The position numbers and the translations under genes are program-made. A stretch of 64,000 bases of DNA, taken from assembly GCA_024277855.1 (NCBI GenBank), contig JAJRUJ010000068.1, forward strand, positions 1-64,000, in the 5' to 3' direction. This document shows, one piece after another, positions 1 to 9,495 of this stretch; the stretch's first letter is position 1; each line of letters opens with the position of its first letter. The notes below the pieces were generated by a model. That model worked only from the letters and a program-made list of their open reading frames with translations. It was not told the origin of the DNA and made no database searches. This DNA is from Candidatus Zixiibacteriota bacterium (GTDB lineage Bacteria > Zixibacteria > MSB-5A5 > WJJR01 > JAJRUJ01).

Positions 1-501
1 GGCTGGTCGGACTGGTGCGCAGGCGGGCCACTTATTTTGACGATTCCGGATATGCCCAAAACTGGATTTACACAATTCGCTTGATGGTATCAGCTTATAA
101 AGAGGGCCGGATTTTCCTTGACTTTTTTGTTGAAAATCCTCTTAATAACAACGGCCATCCGGTACACTTTTCAACTGGTCTTTACAGGTCACCGGCTTTC
201 CGATATTTTCGCCGATTTCGACCTGAGAAGTTCGTTTATCAGGTATTCCGGCAGGGTATGGGGCGTAATCCGGCCACTTTACCGACTGGCAACCAATCCG
301 ACCACTTCTCCCAACCTTTTGATCGGTTGCTGTTCCGGCGGACCCGACGTGAGAGCCGTATTGGGGTAGTCTCACTCAGGCACCGGCTAAAGTTCGCAGA
401 GTTTCGGTAAAGTCCCCGTGGAGATTCCCTCGAGGTATAATGCCGGAATCAGGGCATTGACACTCGGCATCCGACGACTCTGGACGGCGACATGTAATCA
501 A

Positions 502-3117
502 TCAGATACGCACCCTCCGAAGTCTCAGTGCATTTGCAACCACCGACACTGAGCTAAGACTCATCGCGGCAGCAGCGAAGATGGGGCTTAGTAAAAGGCC
601 GAAAAACGGATAGAGCACTCCGGCGGCTATTGGTATGCCGGCTGAATTATAAACAAAGGCGAGAAATAGATTCTGCTTGATATTTCGAATGGTCATACGA
701 CTGAGCTTCCGGGCCCTGATGATGCCTCGAAGGTCGCCCTTGACGAGGGTAACCCCGGCACTTTCCATTGCCACATCGGTGCCGGTTCCCATAGCTATTC
801 CTACCTGCGCCTGAGCCAACGCCGGAGCATCGTTTATGCCATCGCCGGCCATCGCGACATACTTGCCGCGTTCCTGCAGTCGTTTGACCGCCTCCGCTTT
901 CTGATCCGGCAGTACCTCGGCCACAACTTCATCTATTCCCAGTTTTTCCGCGACTGCTGCTGCGGTGGTTTTGCTGTCGCCGGTGAGCATTACAATGGTT
1001 ATACCCTCGTCATGAAGCTGCTTTATCGCTTCAGGCGTGGTTTCCTTAATTGGATCGGCAACACCGATAAGGCCTGCCGGTTTTCCAGTGATGGCGACAA
1101 ACATTGCAGTTTGTCCTTCCCGTCGCATTGCTTCGGCCTTTTCGATAAGCGGTTGGGCATCGACTTGCAGTTGATCGAGCAAGGCCCGGTTACCCAGGGC
1201 GATTTGTTCGCCGTCGATTGTCCCGACAACGCCCTTACCGGTAATGGACTCGAAGTCATCTATGTTGCGGGGAGATACATTTCGTTCTTCTGCTCCAGCC
1301 ACGATGGCCGCGGCAAGGGGATGCTCGCTCCCTTTCTCCAGCCCGGCGGCCGCCGCCAACAGAGTCGCCTCATCCCAGGGAGCTTCAGCGTGGACCAAAA
1401 CGAGCTTGGGCTTGCCGAGAGTTAACGTTCCCGTTTTATCAACCACCAGGGTGTCGACTTTTCTTAAAACCTCGATGGCTTCGGCATTTTTGAATAGTAC
1501 GCCAACAGTGGCTCCTTTACCACTTGCCACCATAATCGACATTGGCGTAGCCAGTCCAAGCGCACAGGGACATGCGATAATTAAAACGGCGACAGCATTA
1601 ATCAACGCATGAGTCAGTTTCGGATCAGGGCCAATCAAAGCCCAGACTATAAATGTTACTACGGCAACACCAATAACTGTAGGCACAAAGTATGATGAAG
1701 CGATATCGGCCATTTTCTGAATAGGCGCCTTGCTCCGCTGGGCGTTGGCAACCATTTGGACGATTTGGGAAAGCAGTGTGTCGGCCCCGACCTTTTCCGC
1801 GACGATGATGATCGATCCAGTTCCATTGACGGTTGCCCCGATCACTTTGTCACCTGCGTTTTTCTCCACCGGCATCGGTTCACCGGTAATCATTGATTCA
1901 TCGACCGAACTGCCGCCCTCTGCAACGACGCCGTCAACCGGGACCTTTTCGCCGGGACGAACTCGAAGCTTGTCACCGAGTTGAACCTGGTCCAGAGGAA
2001 CATCCGCCTCAGTTCCGTCGGCGCTTATCCGGCGAGCCGTCTTCGGGGCCAATCCTAACAATGCTTTAATCGCGGCACCTGTCTGGCTACGAGCACGCAG
2101 CTCAAGAACCTGACCCAACAAAACGAGGGTCACGATTACGGCGGCGGCTTCAAAATAGACCCCGACGTTTCCGGCCTGATCCCGAAATGCGGCAGGAAAA
2201 ATCCCGGGGAACAGCGCGGCAATCAAGCTGTATATATAAGCAACCCCGACACCGAGGCCGATTAGCGTGAACATGTTGGGACTGCGATTAACAATTGACT
2301 GGTATCCCCGGACAAAAAACGGCAGTCCCCCCCAGAGAACGACCGGTGTCGCCAGGATAAGTTCCAGTATTGTAAATGTGCGAGCGGATGCGATTAACTG
2401 CAACCAGTCATGAATTCCCGGCACCAGGTCGCCCATGGCCAGGAACAAAAGCGGTATTGCAAAACCCGTGCTAACCCAAAAACGTCGCGTCATATCACGC
2501 AACTCAAGATTTTCTTCTTCCTCCAGTGTAACCGAGCGGGGCTCCAGCGCCATACCGCAAAGCGGACAATTGCCGGGGCTGTCTTGTACAATCTCCGGGT
2601 GCATTGGGCACGTGTATTCGGTCTTGGCGGGTTGAATAACGGGAGATTTGGGCTCCAGCGCCATGCCGCACTTCGGGCAGTTGCCCGGCCCGGCCTGCGC
2701 AATTTCGGGGTGCATCGGACAAGTATAGGTTCTGTCCGAAGGCGTTCCTGCGGTCGATGACGAGTCGTGCGGATGCGAGTGGTCTGGATGACCGGCATGT
2801 TTCGTATCGCCGGAATGATGCGGCGTCTCCCGGTGGATGAACTCATCAGGGTTTGCCACAAATTTCTCCCGGCAACCTGCCGAGCAAAAATAGAGAGTGT
2901 GATCCTCATGCTCTACACTGTGCGGACTATCAGGGGTTACCTTCATGCCGCAAACCGGGTCTTTTAGCCCAGACTCACGCCCAGCAGAATTTCGTTTATG
3001 CTCGAATTCCTCTTTGCAGTGCGCGCTACAGAAATAGACGGGTTTACCTTCTATCTCAAGACGATGAGGTGATGTATCTTCCACTGACATCCCGCATGTG
3101 GGGTCAATATAGCTCAT
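502..3117 (-). CDS. copA: Copper-type heavy-metal translocating P-type ATPase with two N-terminal YHS and two HMBD (YTCPMHPEI) modules
   Basis: [11 protein letters not shown] phosphorylation motif, CPC metal site ([12 protein letters not shown]), [10 protein letters not shown]; two CGM...YFC..C YHS-like units; two YTCPMHPEI...GNCP.CGMALEP units. Start placed at [10 protein letters not shown], 12 codons inside the ORF-track start. Confidence 0.93.
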   Translation of the reverse strand: MSYIDPTCGMSVEDTSPHRLEIEGKPVYFCSAHCKEEFEHKRNSAGRESGLKDPVCGMKVTPDSPHSVEHEDHTLYFCSAGCREKFVANPDEFIHRETPHHSGDTKHAGHPDHSHPHDSSSTAGTPSDRTYTCPMHPEIAQAGPGNCPKCGMALEPKSPVIQPAKTEYTCPMHPEIVQDSPGNCPLCGMALEPRSVTLEEEENLELRDMTRRFWVSTGFAIPLLFLAMGDLVPGIHDWLQLIASARTFTILELILATPVVLWGGLPFFVRGYQSIVNRSPNMFTLIGLGVGVAYIYSLIAALFPGIFPAAFRDQAGNVGVYFEAAAVIVTLVLLGQVLELRARSQTGAAIKALLGLAPKTARRISADGTEADVPLDQVQLGDKLRVRPGEKVPVDGVVAEGGSSVDESMITGEPMPVEKNAGDKVIGATVNGTGSIIIVAEKVGADTLLSQIVQMVANAQRSKAPIQKMADIASSYFVPTVIGVAVVTFIVWALIGPDPKLTHALINAVAVLIIACPCALGLATPMSIMVASGKGATVGVLFKNAEAIEVLRKVDTLVVDKTGTLTLGKPKLVLVHAEAPWDEATLLAAAAGLEKGSEHPLAAAIVAGAEERNVSPRNIDDFESITGKGVVGTIDGEQIALGNRALLDQLQVDAQPLIEKAEAMRREGQTAMFVAITGKPAGLIGVADPIKETTPEAIKQLHDEGITIVMLTGDSKTTAAAVAEKLGIDEVVAEVLPDQKAEAVKRLQERGKYVAMAGDGINDAPALAQAQVGIAMGTGTDVAMESAGVTLVKGDLRGIIRARKLSRMTIRNIKQNLFLAFVYNSAGIPIAAGVLYPFFGLLLSPIFAAAAMSLSSVSVVANALRLRRVRI

Positions 3118-3161
3118 CTTGTTTACCTCCTCGGTCTCGTCTCCACGCACCATCCATCAGG

Positions 3162-3332
3162 TTAGTGGCAGCTTGAACCTTTTTCGTTGGTCGTTTTAGT
3201 CTCGCCGGACGTTTTGTCTTCGGCATGTCCTTTATGTCCGCCATGAGAATGCCCGCCACCGCAGCAGCCACCTTTCCGCATCATCAGGAAGATAAGGCCG
3301 CCGATCACCACAAGCCATATAATGTTTTCCAT
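3162..3332 (-). CDS. 56-aa His/Cys-rich membrane-anchored putative metal-binding protein
   Basis: Read directly from the minus strand: MENIIWLVVIGGLIFLMMRKGGCCGGGHSHGGHKGHAEDKTSGETKTTNEKGSSCH*. One N-terminal TM helix then CC/HSH/GGH-rich tail; lies between copper genes on the same strand; below the length cutoff of the ORF track. Confidence 0.75.
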   Translation of the reverse strand: MENIIWLVVIGGLIFLMMRKGGCCGGGHSHGGHKGHAEDKTSGETKTTNEKGSSCH

Positions 3333-3340
3333 CCTGATAC

Positions 3341-3553
3341 CTACCTTTCCAGGATATCACGCTTCATCTTCTCGAAATCACTCCGCGTAATTTCGCCGGC
3401 GGCATACCGCTCTTTTAACAGACCGAGTGGATCCCGCGAACCAGACTCATCCCTGGTTGGAAAGCTAAACAGAACCTTTGCCAGAACGACTACCCCTACC
3501 GCGATAGCAATCCAAAACAGGATCATGCCAAAACCGCCAAATCCAAAGTGCAT
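3341..3553 (-). CDS. SHOCT-domain small membrane protein
   Basis: N-terminal TM helix and C-terminal DPLGLLKERYAAGEITRSDFEKMKRDI typical of SHOCT. Confidence 0.85.
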   Translation of the reverse strand: MHFGFGGFGMILFWIAIAVGVVVLAKVLFSFPTRDESGSRDPLGLLKERYAAGEITRSDFEKMKRDILER

Positions 3554-3567
3554 TTTCCATCATCCCC

Positions 3568-3984
3568 TTAAAAACCGGCCGATACCGACTCCAGCGACGC
3601 CAGAACAGCTTTCAGTCTACTTTGAACATCTTCGGCAACCGGTTCAAGCGTTGTATTTCCAACAATACTGAAGTTCTTCACCGGATCAATGGCGGCCACC
3701 ACGCATTTCCCTTCGCTGGTCTCATAGACTATCACATTGCACGGCAGTAGCAGGCCGAGTTCTATATCTTCGGTCAACGCCTGGTGTGCCAGCGGTGGAT
3801 TGCACGCTCCCAAAATGCGATACCGTCTGAAGTCGACATCCAGCTTCTTTTTGAGTGTCGCTTTGACATCTATATCACTCAGGATGCCGAAGCCCTGGTC
3901 GGCTAAGGCCTGCACCGTGCTTGTCACCACGTCATCGAACGGCCCTTCTTTTTGTATGCCGATTCCATATTGGGTGTCGTACAT
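3568..3984 (-). CDS. DUF302 family protein
   Basis: GPFDDVVTSTVQALADQGFGILSDIDV..., LGACNPPLAHQALTEDIELGLLLPCNVIVYE characteristic of DUF302. Confidence 0.88.
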   Translation of the reverse strand: MYDTQYGIGIQKEGPFDDVVTSTVQALADQGFGILSDIDVKATLKKKLDVDFRRYRILGACNPPLAHQALTEDIELGLLLPCNVIVYETSEGKCVVAAIDPVKNFSIVGNTTLEPVAEDVQSRLKAVLASLESVSAGF

Positions 3985-4022
3985 GAGTATTCTCCTTTTA
4001 CATACGCGTTACACGCAACCGG

Positions 4023-4505
4023 CTATTTATGAGTGTGTGCTTTCGCTGAGGATTCTGCGACCGAAACAATAAAGCGACACACCCCGGCGTGAACCGTCAT
4101 TTTGCTTTGCAGAGCTTCCATCAGCTCCCGATGATCACCAAGCACATTGGGTAAGCTATCAAGTCCTGCCGACTCAGAAACCCGGTCGAAGTGGCGATAT
4201 AGATCAGCAAAGGACCGCTCAATTTCTGAAAAGGCGCTTTGCAGATTTCGGAGCAGGTCGGGATCCCGGGAGAGGACCTCGTCAAGTCCGGTTTCACCGT
4301 TTTGCCGCATGATTTTCTGAGAATGGGCTTTCAAAGCGTAATCCCCAAGAACGGACCGCGCAACGGCAATATAGTGTTCGGGGGCGCGATCAAACTCCCT
4401 TTCGCAGAGTGGGCAACACACCAGATAGGTATGATTGTCACGTTCGATAGTGTTCTGGGCTTTTGGCCTGGTGACTATCTTTCCGCAGGTTATGCATCTG
4501 TTCAT
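4023..4505 (-). CDS. Putative metal-binding protein with N-terminal TRASH/YHS-like cysteine motif
   Basis: MNRCITCGKIV...YLVCCPLCEREFDRAPEHY; start chosen after GGAGG Shine-Dalgarno (CTTGGAGGTTACAATG). Confidence 0.65.
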   Translation of the reverse strand: MNRCITCGKIVTRPKAQNTIERDNHTYLVCCPLCEREFDRAPEHYIAVARSVLGDYALKAHSQKIMRQNGETGLDEVLSRDPDLLRNLQSAFSEIERSFADLYRHFDRVSESAGLDSLPNVLGDHRELMEALQSKMTVHAGVCRFIVSVAESSAKAHTHK

Positions 4506-4527
4506 TGTAACCTCCAAGTGTGATTGA

Positions 4528-4562
4528 CAACCGGGGTGACCCGGTCTGAGCCGCCCCGGTTG
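4528..4562 (-). other. Intercistronic hairpin (9-bp perfect stem CAACCGGGG/CCCCGGTTG)
   Basis: Perfect inverted repeat 4528-4536 / 4554-4562 between the Met-rich gene and the TRASH-like gene; no T-tract on the minus strand, so processing/stability element rather than a clear terminator. Confidence 0.5.
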
Positions 4563-4625
4563 CGGGAAATCAATCAGTGTCTGAGAGATTCCCCCTAATC
4601 ACCTGAGTTCTTATTGCCTGGCCCA

Positions 4626-5033
4626 TTATTTGCCCATCATCATACCACAATCCATCTTACCCATCTTGCCCATCTTGCCATCCGAGTTCATCATCTTCAT
4701 GCACATGGCCTGATGCTCAGCCATGTTATCACTCATGGCCTGCATCATTTCCTGATGTTTCTTCATCTCGGTTTTGAGGGCATTGATGTCGTTTATTTGC
4801 ATCATAGCATTGAAATTCTCCTGAAGCTTGCCGAAGTTATTCGACATCAGTTTACAGTTTTGCGACATCTCGCCCATCTTCCCCATATTCATCATGCCGG
4901 ACTGGGATGTTGAATCGGCCATACCCATAGATGAGCGGTCGTGATTGCCTCCCATCATCTGGGCAACTCCGAAGGAAGCAAGCCCGAGGGTGAGCAGGAT
5001 AACTGTTGCCAGCATTCGGATTGAGTGTTTCAT
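4626..5033 (-). CDS. Exported Met-rich protein, probable periplasmic copper binding
   Basis: Signal peptide MKHSIRMLATVILLTLGLASFGVA followed by MMGGNH, SGMMNMGKMGEM, MMNSDGKMGKMGKMDCGMMMGK. Confidence 0.75.
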   Translation of the reverse strand: MKHSIRMLATVILLTLGLASFGVAQMMGGNHDRSSMGMADSTSQSGMMNMGKMGEMSQNCKLMSNNFGKLQENFNAMMQINDINALKTEMKKHQEMMQAMSDNMAEHQAMCMKMMNSDGKMGKMGKMDCGMMMGK

Positions 5034-5387
5034 TTCAATTCCTCCTTGTTTTGCGTTATGAACCGTGCAAAAGCAATTACCATGCCGGGTGAGGTGTTCA
5101 CCTCATACTCGACTGTCATACCAATAGTTACAGCGTTTGATAACATTCTGTGTCTTGAATTATAGAAACAATTCGTAGAATACTCTTCGGTATTATACAG
5201 CGTTGAAGATAATTCTCTACTTCTGTTCAAGACAATTGTTCTCAATGAACCAAAACGGTTCCGGACATTGGTTCCCAACACGACTATGAGCAAGAATGCC
5301 GGACTGTTTTTTGTTGACAAGTTGTTGTCGGTTATAGATGGTTCGTTTGTTGTGTTGGACTTTTTTGTCTTGGACAAAGGATGACCT

Positions 5388-6578
5388 ATGGACAGGCGAC
5401 GTTTCCTGAAGACCGGAGTTTCAATATCGGCCGCATCGCTTTTTCCCGCCTCGCTTCTTACACCGGAAGCTTTGGCGGCTGTTCCTGAGAGCTTTCCAAA
5501 GCCGATGACCCCAACCCTGGACGGTGATGTAAAGGAATTCCAGATTTCGGTAGATATCCACCAGCAGGAAATAGTACCCGGGTTCAAATTTCACACCCTG
5601 GCCTTCAATAATCGGATTCCCGGTCCCGAAATACGGGTCACTCGCGGCGACAAGATCAGAGTCGTGTTTAAAAATGAGACGGAACTCAACCATACTATTC
5701 ATTGGCATGGGATGTATGTGCCCTGGCGTATGGATGGTGTCCCCTATGTGACCCAAATGCCGGTGATGCCCGGCAAAACATTTGTCTACGAGTTTGTCGC
5801 CGAGCCATATGGCACCCACTTCTATCATTGTCACTGGGGTACGTTACTTCATATGCAAGCCGGGATGTACGGCAGTTTTATTATTGAAGATCCCGATGAT
5901 CCGATCAGGAAACAATTCAACTATGAACGAGAATATACTCTTATCTATTCTGCCCACGATGTAAATTTCATCAGAAAAGAATTGAATACCATGTTGGACA
6001 GAATGAAAGAGCGGATGTACCTGATGAAGCAGGGCCGTTTTGACAAGGAACGATTTGCCACATTCGATACAAAAGATGAGTTAGTGGAGGCAGTAGAGAA
6101 TGGTTATCAACCTCCTTATGCAATCAACCGTCGCTCTCCTTCAGAGCTGCCACAACCGAACTGGTTTACGGTTAACGGCAAATCGTATCCAATGACGCCG
6201 AATCTGCTGATCAAACAAGGCGAAAACATCCGAGTTCGTTTGATAAATGCCGGAACCGAAGAGCATTTTCTTCATTTGCATGGCCACGACTTCTGGCTGG
6301 TCTGCGATGACGGTGTCCCGGTACCGCAACCATGGCAGATGAATACGGTCCGACTCAGCCCCGGTAAAACAATTGATATTATGATTGAAGGAAAAAACCG
6401 TGGGATCTGGACATTCCACGATCATGATACTAGGCGAGTCACAAACAACGGGTTGTATCCGGGAGGAAATCTGCTGGCATTGGTCTATGAAGATACCCCG
6501 CCTGAAGAAATGGAGTTGAACCCCATGGCCAAGAAAATGGGTCTTAACAACCTGCCAATAGTTGCCCTTGATGAATAA
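5388..6578 (+). CDS. Tat-exported multicopper oxidase
   Basis: MDRRRFLKTG Tat signal; HTIHWHGM, THFYHCHWGTLLHMQAGM, EHFLHLHGHDFW, WTFHDHD copper-ligand segments. Confidence 0.9.
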   Translation: MDRRRFLKTGVSISAASLFPASLLTPEALAAVPESFPKPMTPTLDGDVKEFQISVDIHQQEIVPGFKFHTLAFNNRIPGPEIRVTRGDKIRVVFKNETELNHTIHWHGMYVPWRMDGVPYVTQMPVMPGKTFVYEFVAEPYGTHFYHCHWGTLLHMQAGMYGSFIIEDPDDPIRKQFNYEREYTLIYSAHDVNFIRKELNTMLDRMKERMYLMKQGRFDKERFATFDTKDELVEAVENGYQPPYAINRRSPSELPQPNWFTVNGKSYPMTPNLLIKQGENIRVRLINAGTEEHFLHLHGHDFWLVCDDGVPVPQPWQMNTVRLSPGKTIDIMIEGKNRGIWTFHDHDTRRVTNNGLYPGGNLLALVYEDTPPEEMELNPMAKKMGLNNLPIVALDE

Positions 6579-6651
6579 AAACCTGAGAAGTCCGGGCAAG
6601 ATAATGTTTGGGGTATAAATGTTTTGGGCGTTTATCGGTAGGGAGAAGACT

Positions 6652-7845
6652 ATGCTAAAGTATTTTATTCTCGTGAGTATCATCCCGGTTCTCGTTGTGG
6701 GAGCGGCAGGACAAGTAGTCGCGGAAGTAGCCCCGGAAATCCAGTTGGGTGCCCGCGGTGTCATGTCTCTTAATACTGACATCATAAACGACCAGGTCAC
6801 CAACGCTGTAAGTGATTATTCCGACACTGATTTAATGGTTGGTTTCAGACAAAAAATGTATAACCGCTTTCGCGGGCAACTGGTTATCGGCTTCCAATTC
6901 CCCGATGCCGAATCCGATCTTGGCCAGGTATTTTTTCACCAGACATTTATTAAAATAGAAGATCAATTCAACATTCTTAAAATGGGTCGCTCACGTGTGA
7001 AAACAACCCTGTTCGACTTTCCCACATTACGGGATGATGACGCCTTGTTGTTAACCACAGTGCTCAATCCGTTTTCTGACGGCCAGAATAGCGAAGATCA
7101 TCAGTATGGCAATGTATTGGAATACACTCACTTATTTGGACAGCGGTATCAGTTGCAATTCCATGCCGAGCATTTCAGAAAGGTGCCGGAGATCCCCGGT
7201 GCCGCCGAAACAGACTTTGGATTAAACGCTTTAGGTTTTGTGCTGCAATATCGCGTTCCTGAAACTCAGAGATGGAATCGTTCGCTTATTCAATCAGTCA
7301 GTATCGGCAGCAACAACTTCGTGACCAATCGACAGGGGTTTTCCAGTGAATATGACCAGGCATTAAAAAACTTCTTATTTGGTTTTGTTGTCAACCTCAA
7401 ACCTGATCCGGTGCATTTCTGGGATTTGCGTTCGCAAACGATCTATAATACCGGTTTTGCTGAACTGCGGGGCATTGAAAAATTCAGCGATCTGGCTCGC
7501 GCCGAAGCAATTGGCAATTATACTTCCATCCGTTATCTCTACCGTAAGATGGAACGTCCCACGCTTCAGGTCGCATTGTCAGGTGGCTATAAGAATTTTC
7601 CCAATACAATTCAACCAACCGAGCTTTTCCAGGTAGCAAGCAATCTGTTTTACCGAATCGGCCAAAACTTTGATGTCGGTTTGCAGGTTCAGTATAAAGG
7701 TTTTTCGGGTGATCTGAAAAGGATGTATGGTGACGACATGATGCGTATTCAGTTTTCGCTCATTTACTCTATTGATCAATCGTGGAACAATCAGTTTGAT
7801 GATCGCGAGTCTTTGTTAAATCTGGAACACGGATACATACCGTAA
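6652..7845 (+). CDS. Putative outer-membrane beta-barrel protein of the copper island
   Basis: Signal peptide MLKYFILVSIIPVLVVGAAGQVVA and alternating aromatic/hydrophilic strands; co-directional with the oxidase. Family not recognised. Confidence 0.6.
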   Translation: MLKYFILVSIIPVLVVGAAGQVVAEVAPEIQLGARGVMSLNTDIINDQVTNAVSDYSDTDLMVGFRQKMYNRFRGQLVIGFQFPDAESDLGQVFFHQTFIKIEDQFNILKMGRSRVKTTLFDFPTLRDDDALLLTTVLNPFSDGQNSEDHQYGNVLEYTHLFGQRYQLQFHAEHFRKVPEIPGAAETDFGLNALGFVLQYRVPETQRWNRSLIQSVSIGSNNFVTNRQGFSSEYDQALKNFLFGFVVNLKPDPVHFWDLRSQTIYNTGFAELRGIEKFSDLARAEAIGNYTSIRYLYRKMERPTLQVALSGGYKNFPNTIQPTELFQVASNLFYRIGQNFDVGLQVQYKGFSGDLKRMYGDDMMRIQFSLIYSIDQSWNNQFDDRESLLNLEHGYIP

Positions 7846-8258
7846 ATAATAAATTGAAAACAATCACAAGTCGTATCCCCTGGGGACGGCTCGGTGGTGC
7901 GGATGGCTCAGGCGATGAACGGCGCAGCCAGCTCGTTGATTACGGCCGACGTCGCATATTGAACGGATCAAAGGCAAGTTTCGGCGACGGATCGGGATCC
8001 CGGGGCATTGACCAACGGACGTTCCGCACCGGTCTTGCTCGATGGCCTTTGCGCTACCGGCCAAATCAGCATGTACAGAATCCACCGCCGGCGTATTCTG
8101 CGTTAGTCGCGAAAGTAACTTGAAAATGTTGCACAGACGAAAAAAGAAAAGTAAAGTGACCGAGACTTCGTCAGCAATTACCATAAACTTCGGAATATGG
8201 CCGAGTATTTCCGGATAAAATAAGCACCCGTGCCGATATATTCAAAACGGCAATTACA

Positions 8259-8837
8259 ATGACAGATATTGCAAACACGTCCGACGCGAAGCTGGCGGCA
8301 CAGTGTCGGGCCGGTGACGAGGACGCCTGGCGGGAATTTATTCGTCGCTTTGGACCACTAATGTATGGAATCATGCATCGGTTCAACTTTTCCTCTGAAG
8401 AGAGGGATGATATTTTCGGACATGTCTGCCTGCTTATTTTACGACATATCAACGAATTGCGCCGAGACAACCGTATTGCCGCCTACGTGGCAACGACCAC
8501 TTACCATGAGTGCTTGGCGCGTGTCAAAGAGCTGAATCGCTACGCGGATCCCGGATTAAGCCAACACCATCTGGATCAGTTGACAGAAGCCGCCCCTGAT
8601 CAGGAACAACTTATCACCCAGGCCCAGCGTGAACATTTACTTAACCGGGGTCTGGGCCAGCTTGATCAGCGGTGCCGTCAATTATTGGAAATGTTGTTTT
8701 ATGAATCGCCGACTCCAACGTACGTGGAAATCGCCGAACGACTTGGAGTAAAAACATCCGCGGTTGGTCCGATTCGGGGCCGCTGTCTAACCCGGTTACG
8801 GACCTTGCTCAAGCAACTGGGGTTCGAGAAGTTATGA
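8259..8837 (+). CDS. ECF-type RNA polymerase sigma factor
   Basis: DAKLAAQCRAGDEDAWREFIRRF, region-2-like segment (SSEERDDIFGHVCLLIL), region-4-like C-terminus (YVEIAERLGVKTSAVGPIRGRCLTRLRTLL). Confidence 0.88.
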   Translation: MTDIANTSDAKLAAQCRAGDEDAWREFIRRFGPLMYGIMHRFNFSSEERDDIFGHVCLLILRHINELRRDNRIAAYVATTTYHECLARVKELNRYADPGLSQHHLDQLTEAAPDQEQLITQAQREHLLNRGLGQLDQRCRQLLEMLFYESPTPTYVEIAERLGVKTSAVGPIRGRCLTRLRTLLKQLGFEKL

Positions 8838-8892
8838 ATAGAGACGTATTTTTATTGTCCGAAGTATCTCTTATATACGGCAGGGAATATAG

Positions 8893-9495
8893 ATGACTAA
8901 ATTGGATCTGGAGAAACTCGCCCTCTTTCAGGCAGGTCAATTACCGGAGAAGGAGAAAGAGGAGATACACAGATTGGTAAAATCCGGCGATAAAGAATGC
9001 CGCTTGGCAATGGAGTGGCTGTCGCAGATTAATGATATTGCGGCGAAACCTGTTCGACGATCGCTGCCTGATCACCTGAGACAGATGGCCCAGCGGATCT
9101 ACCAGCAATATCAGGCAACTGCGCAACAACCCCGGACGGGTCTAAAACTGGCGATTTGTATTTTCGATTCTGTCTGGACGCCGCAGCTGGTCGGGGTACG
9201 GCCTGCCGTCTCGGATACGCGTCGTTTACTGTATACTTCGGACGGTTATGAAATTGATATCGAAACTAATCCCCTTACCGCCGGCCGACATCTTCTACTG
9301 GGCCATATTACCCGGCAGGGACAACCGTTAGTTAAAGCATCGGTCAAATTGCCGGTCGGCCGCCGAGTGATGAAGACAGAGACCGATGAACTGGGGGTCT
9401 TTTCTCTACGTGGTTTGCCGATTGGTGAATTTGAAATAGAAATCTCGACGGAAACCGATACGATAACTGTCGCGAAAGTCCCTGTTGGCATATGA
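8893..9495 (+). CDS. Anti-sigma-like protein with C-terminal carboxypeptidase-regulatory-like domain
   Basis: Immediately follows the sigma gene; N-terminal helical LALFQAGQLPEKEKEEIHRLV; C-terminal GHITRQGQPLVKASVKL...TDELGVFSLRGLPIGEFEIEI resembles CarboxypepD_reg. Anti-sigma role inferred from position; no zinc-finger cluster. Confidence 0.55.
   Translation: MTKLDLEKLALFQAGQLPEKEKEEIHRLVKSGDKECRLAMEWLSQINDIAAKPVRRSLPDHLRQMAQRIYQQYQATAQQPRTGLKLAICIFDSVWTPQLVGVRPAVSDTRRLLYTSDGYEIDIETNPLTAGRHLLLGHITRQGQPLVKASVKLPVGRRVMKTETDELGVFSLRGLPIGEFEIEISTETDTITVAKVPVGI

Noticed and set aside
15-410. 131-aa and overlapping 83-aa/77-aa ORFs at the left edge
   Set aside because: Low-complexity Arg/Pro/Phe-rich translations in three competing frames, no recognised motif or ribosome site; left unannotated.
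5030-5587. 185-aa minus-strand ORF overlapping the start of the multicopper oxidase
   Set aside because: Antisense to the oxidase Tat signal and covers a divergent promoter region; composition not protein-like.
7846-8258. Opposing ORFs 7854-8123 (+) and 7864-8184 (-) between the outer-membrane protein and sigma genes
   Set aside because: Neither translation resembles a protein family; may be a decayed remnant but no repeat ends or transposase motif were found.
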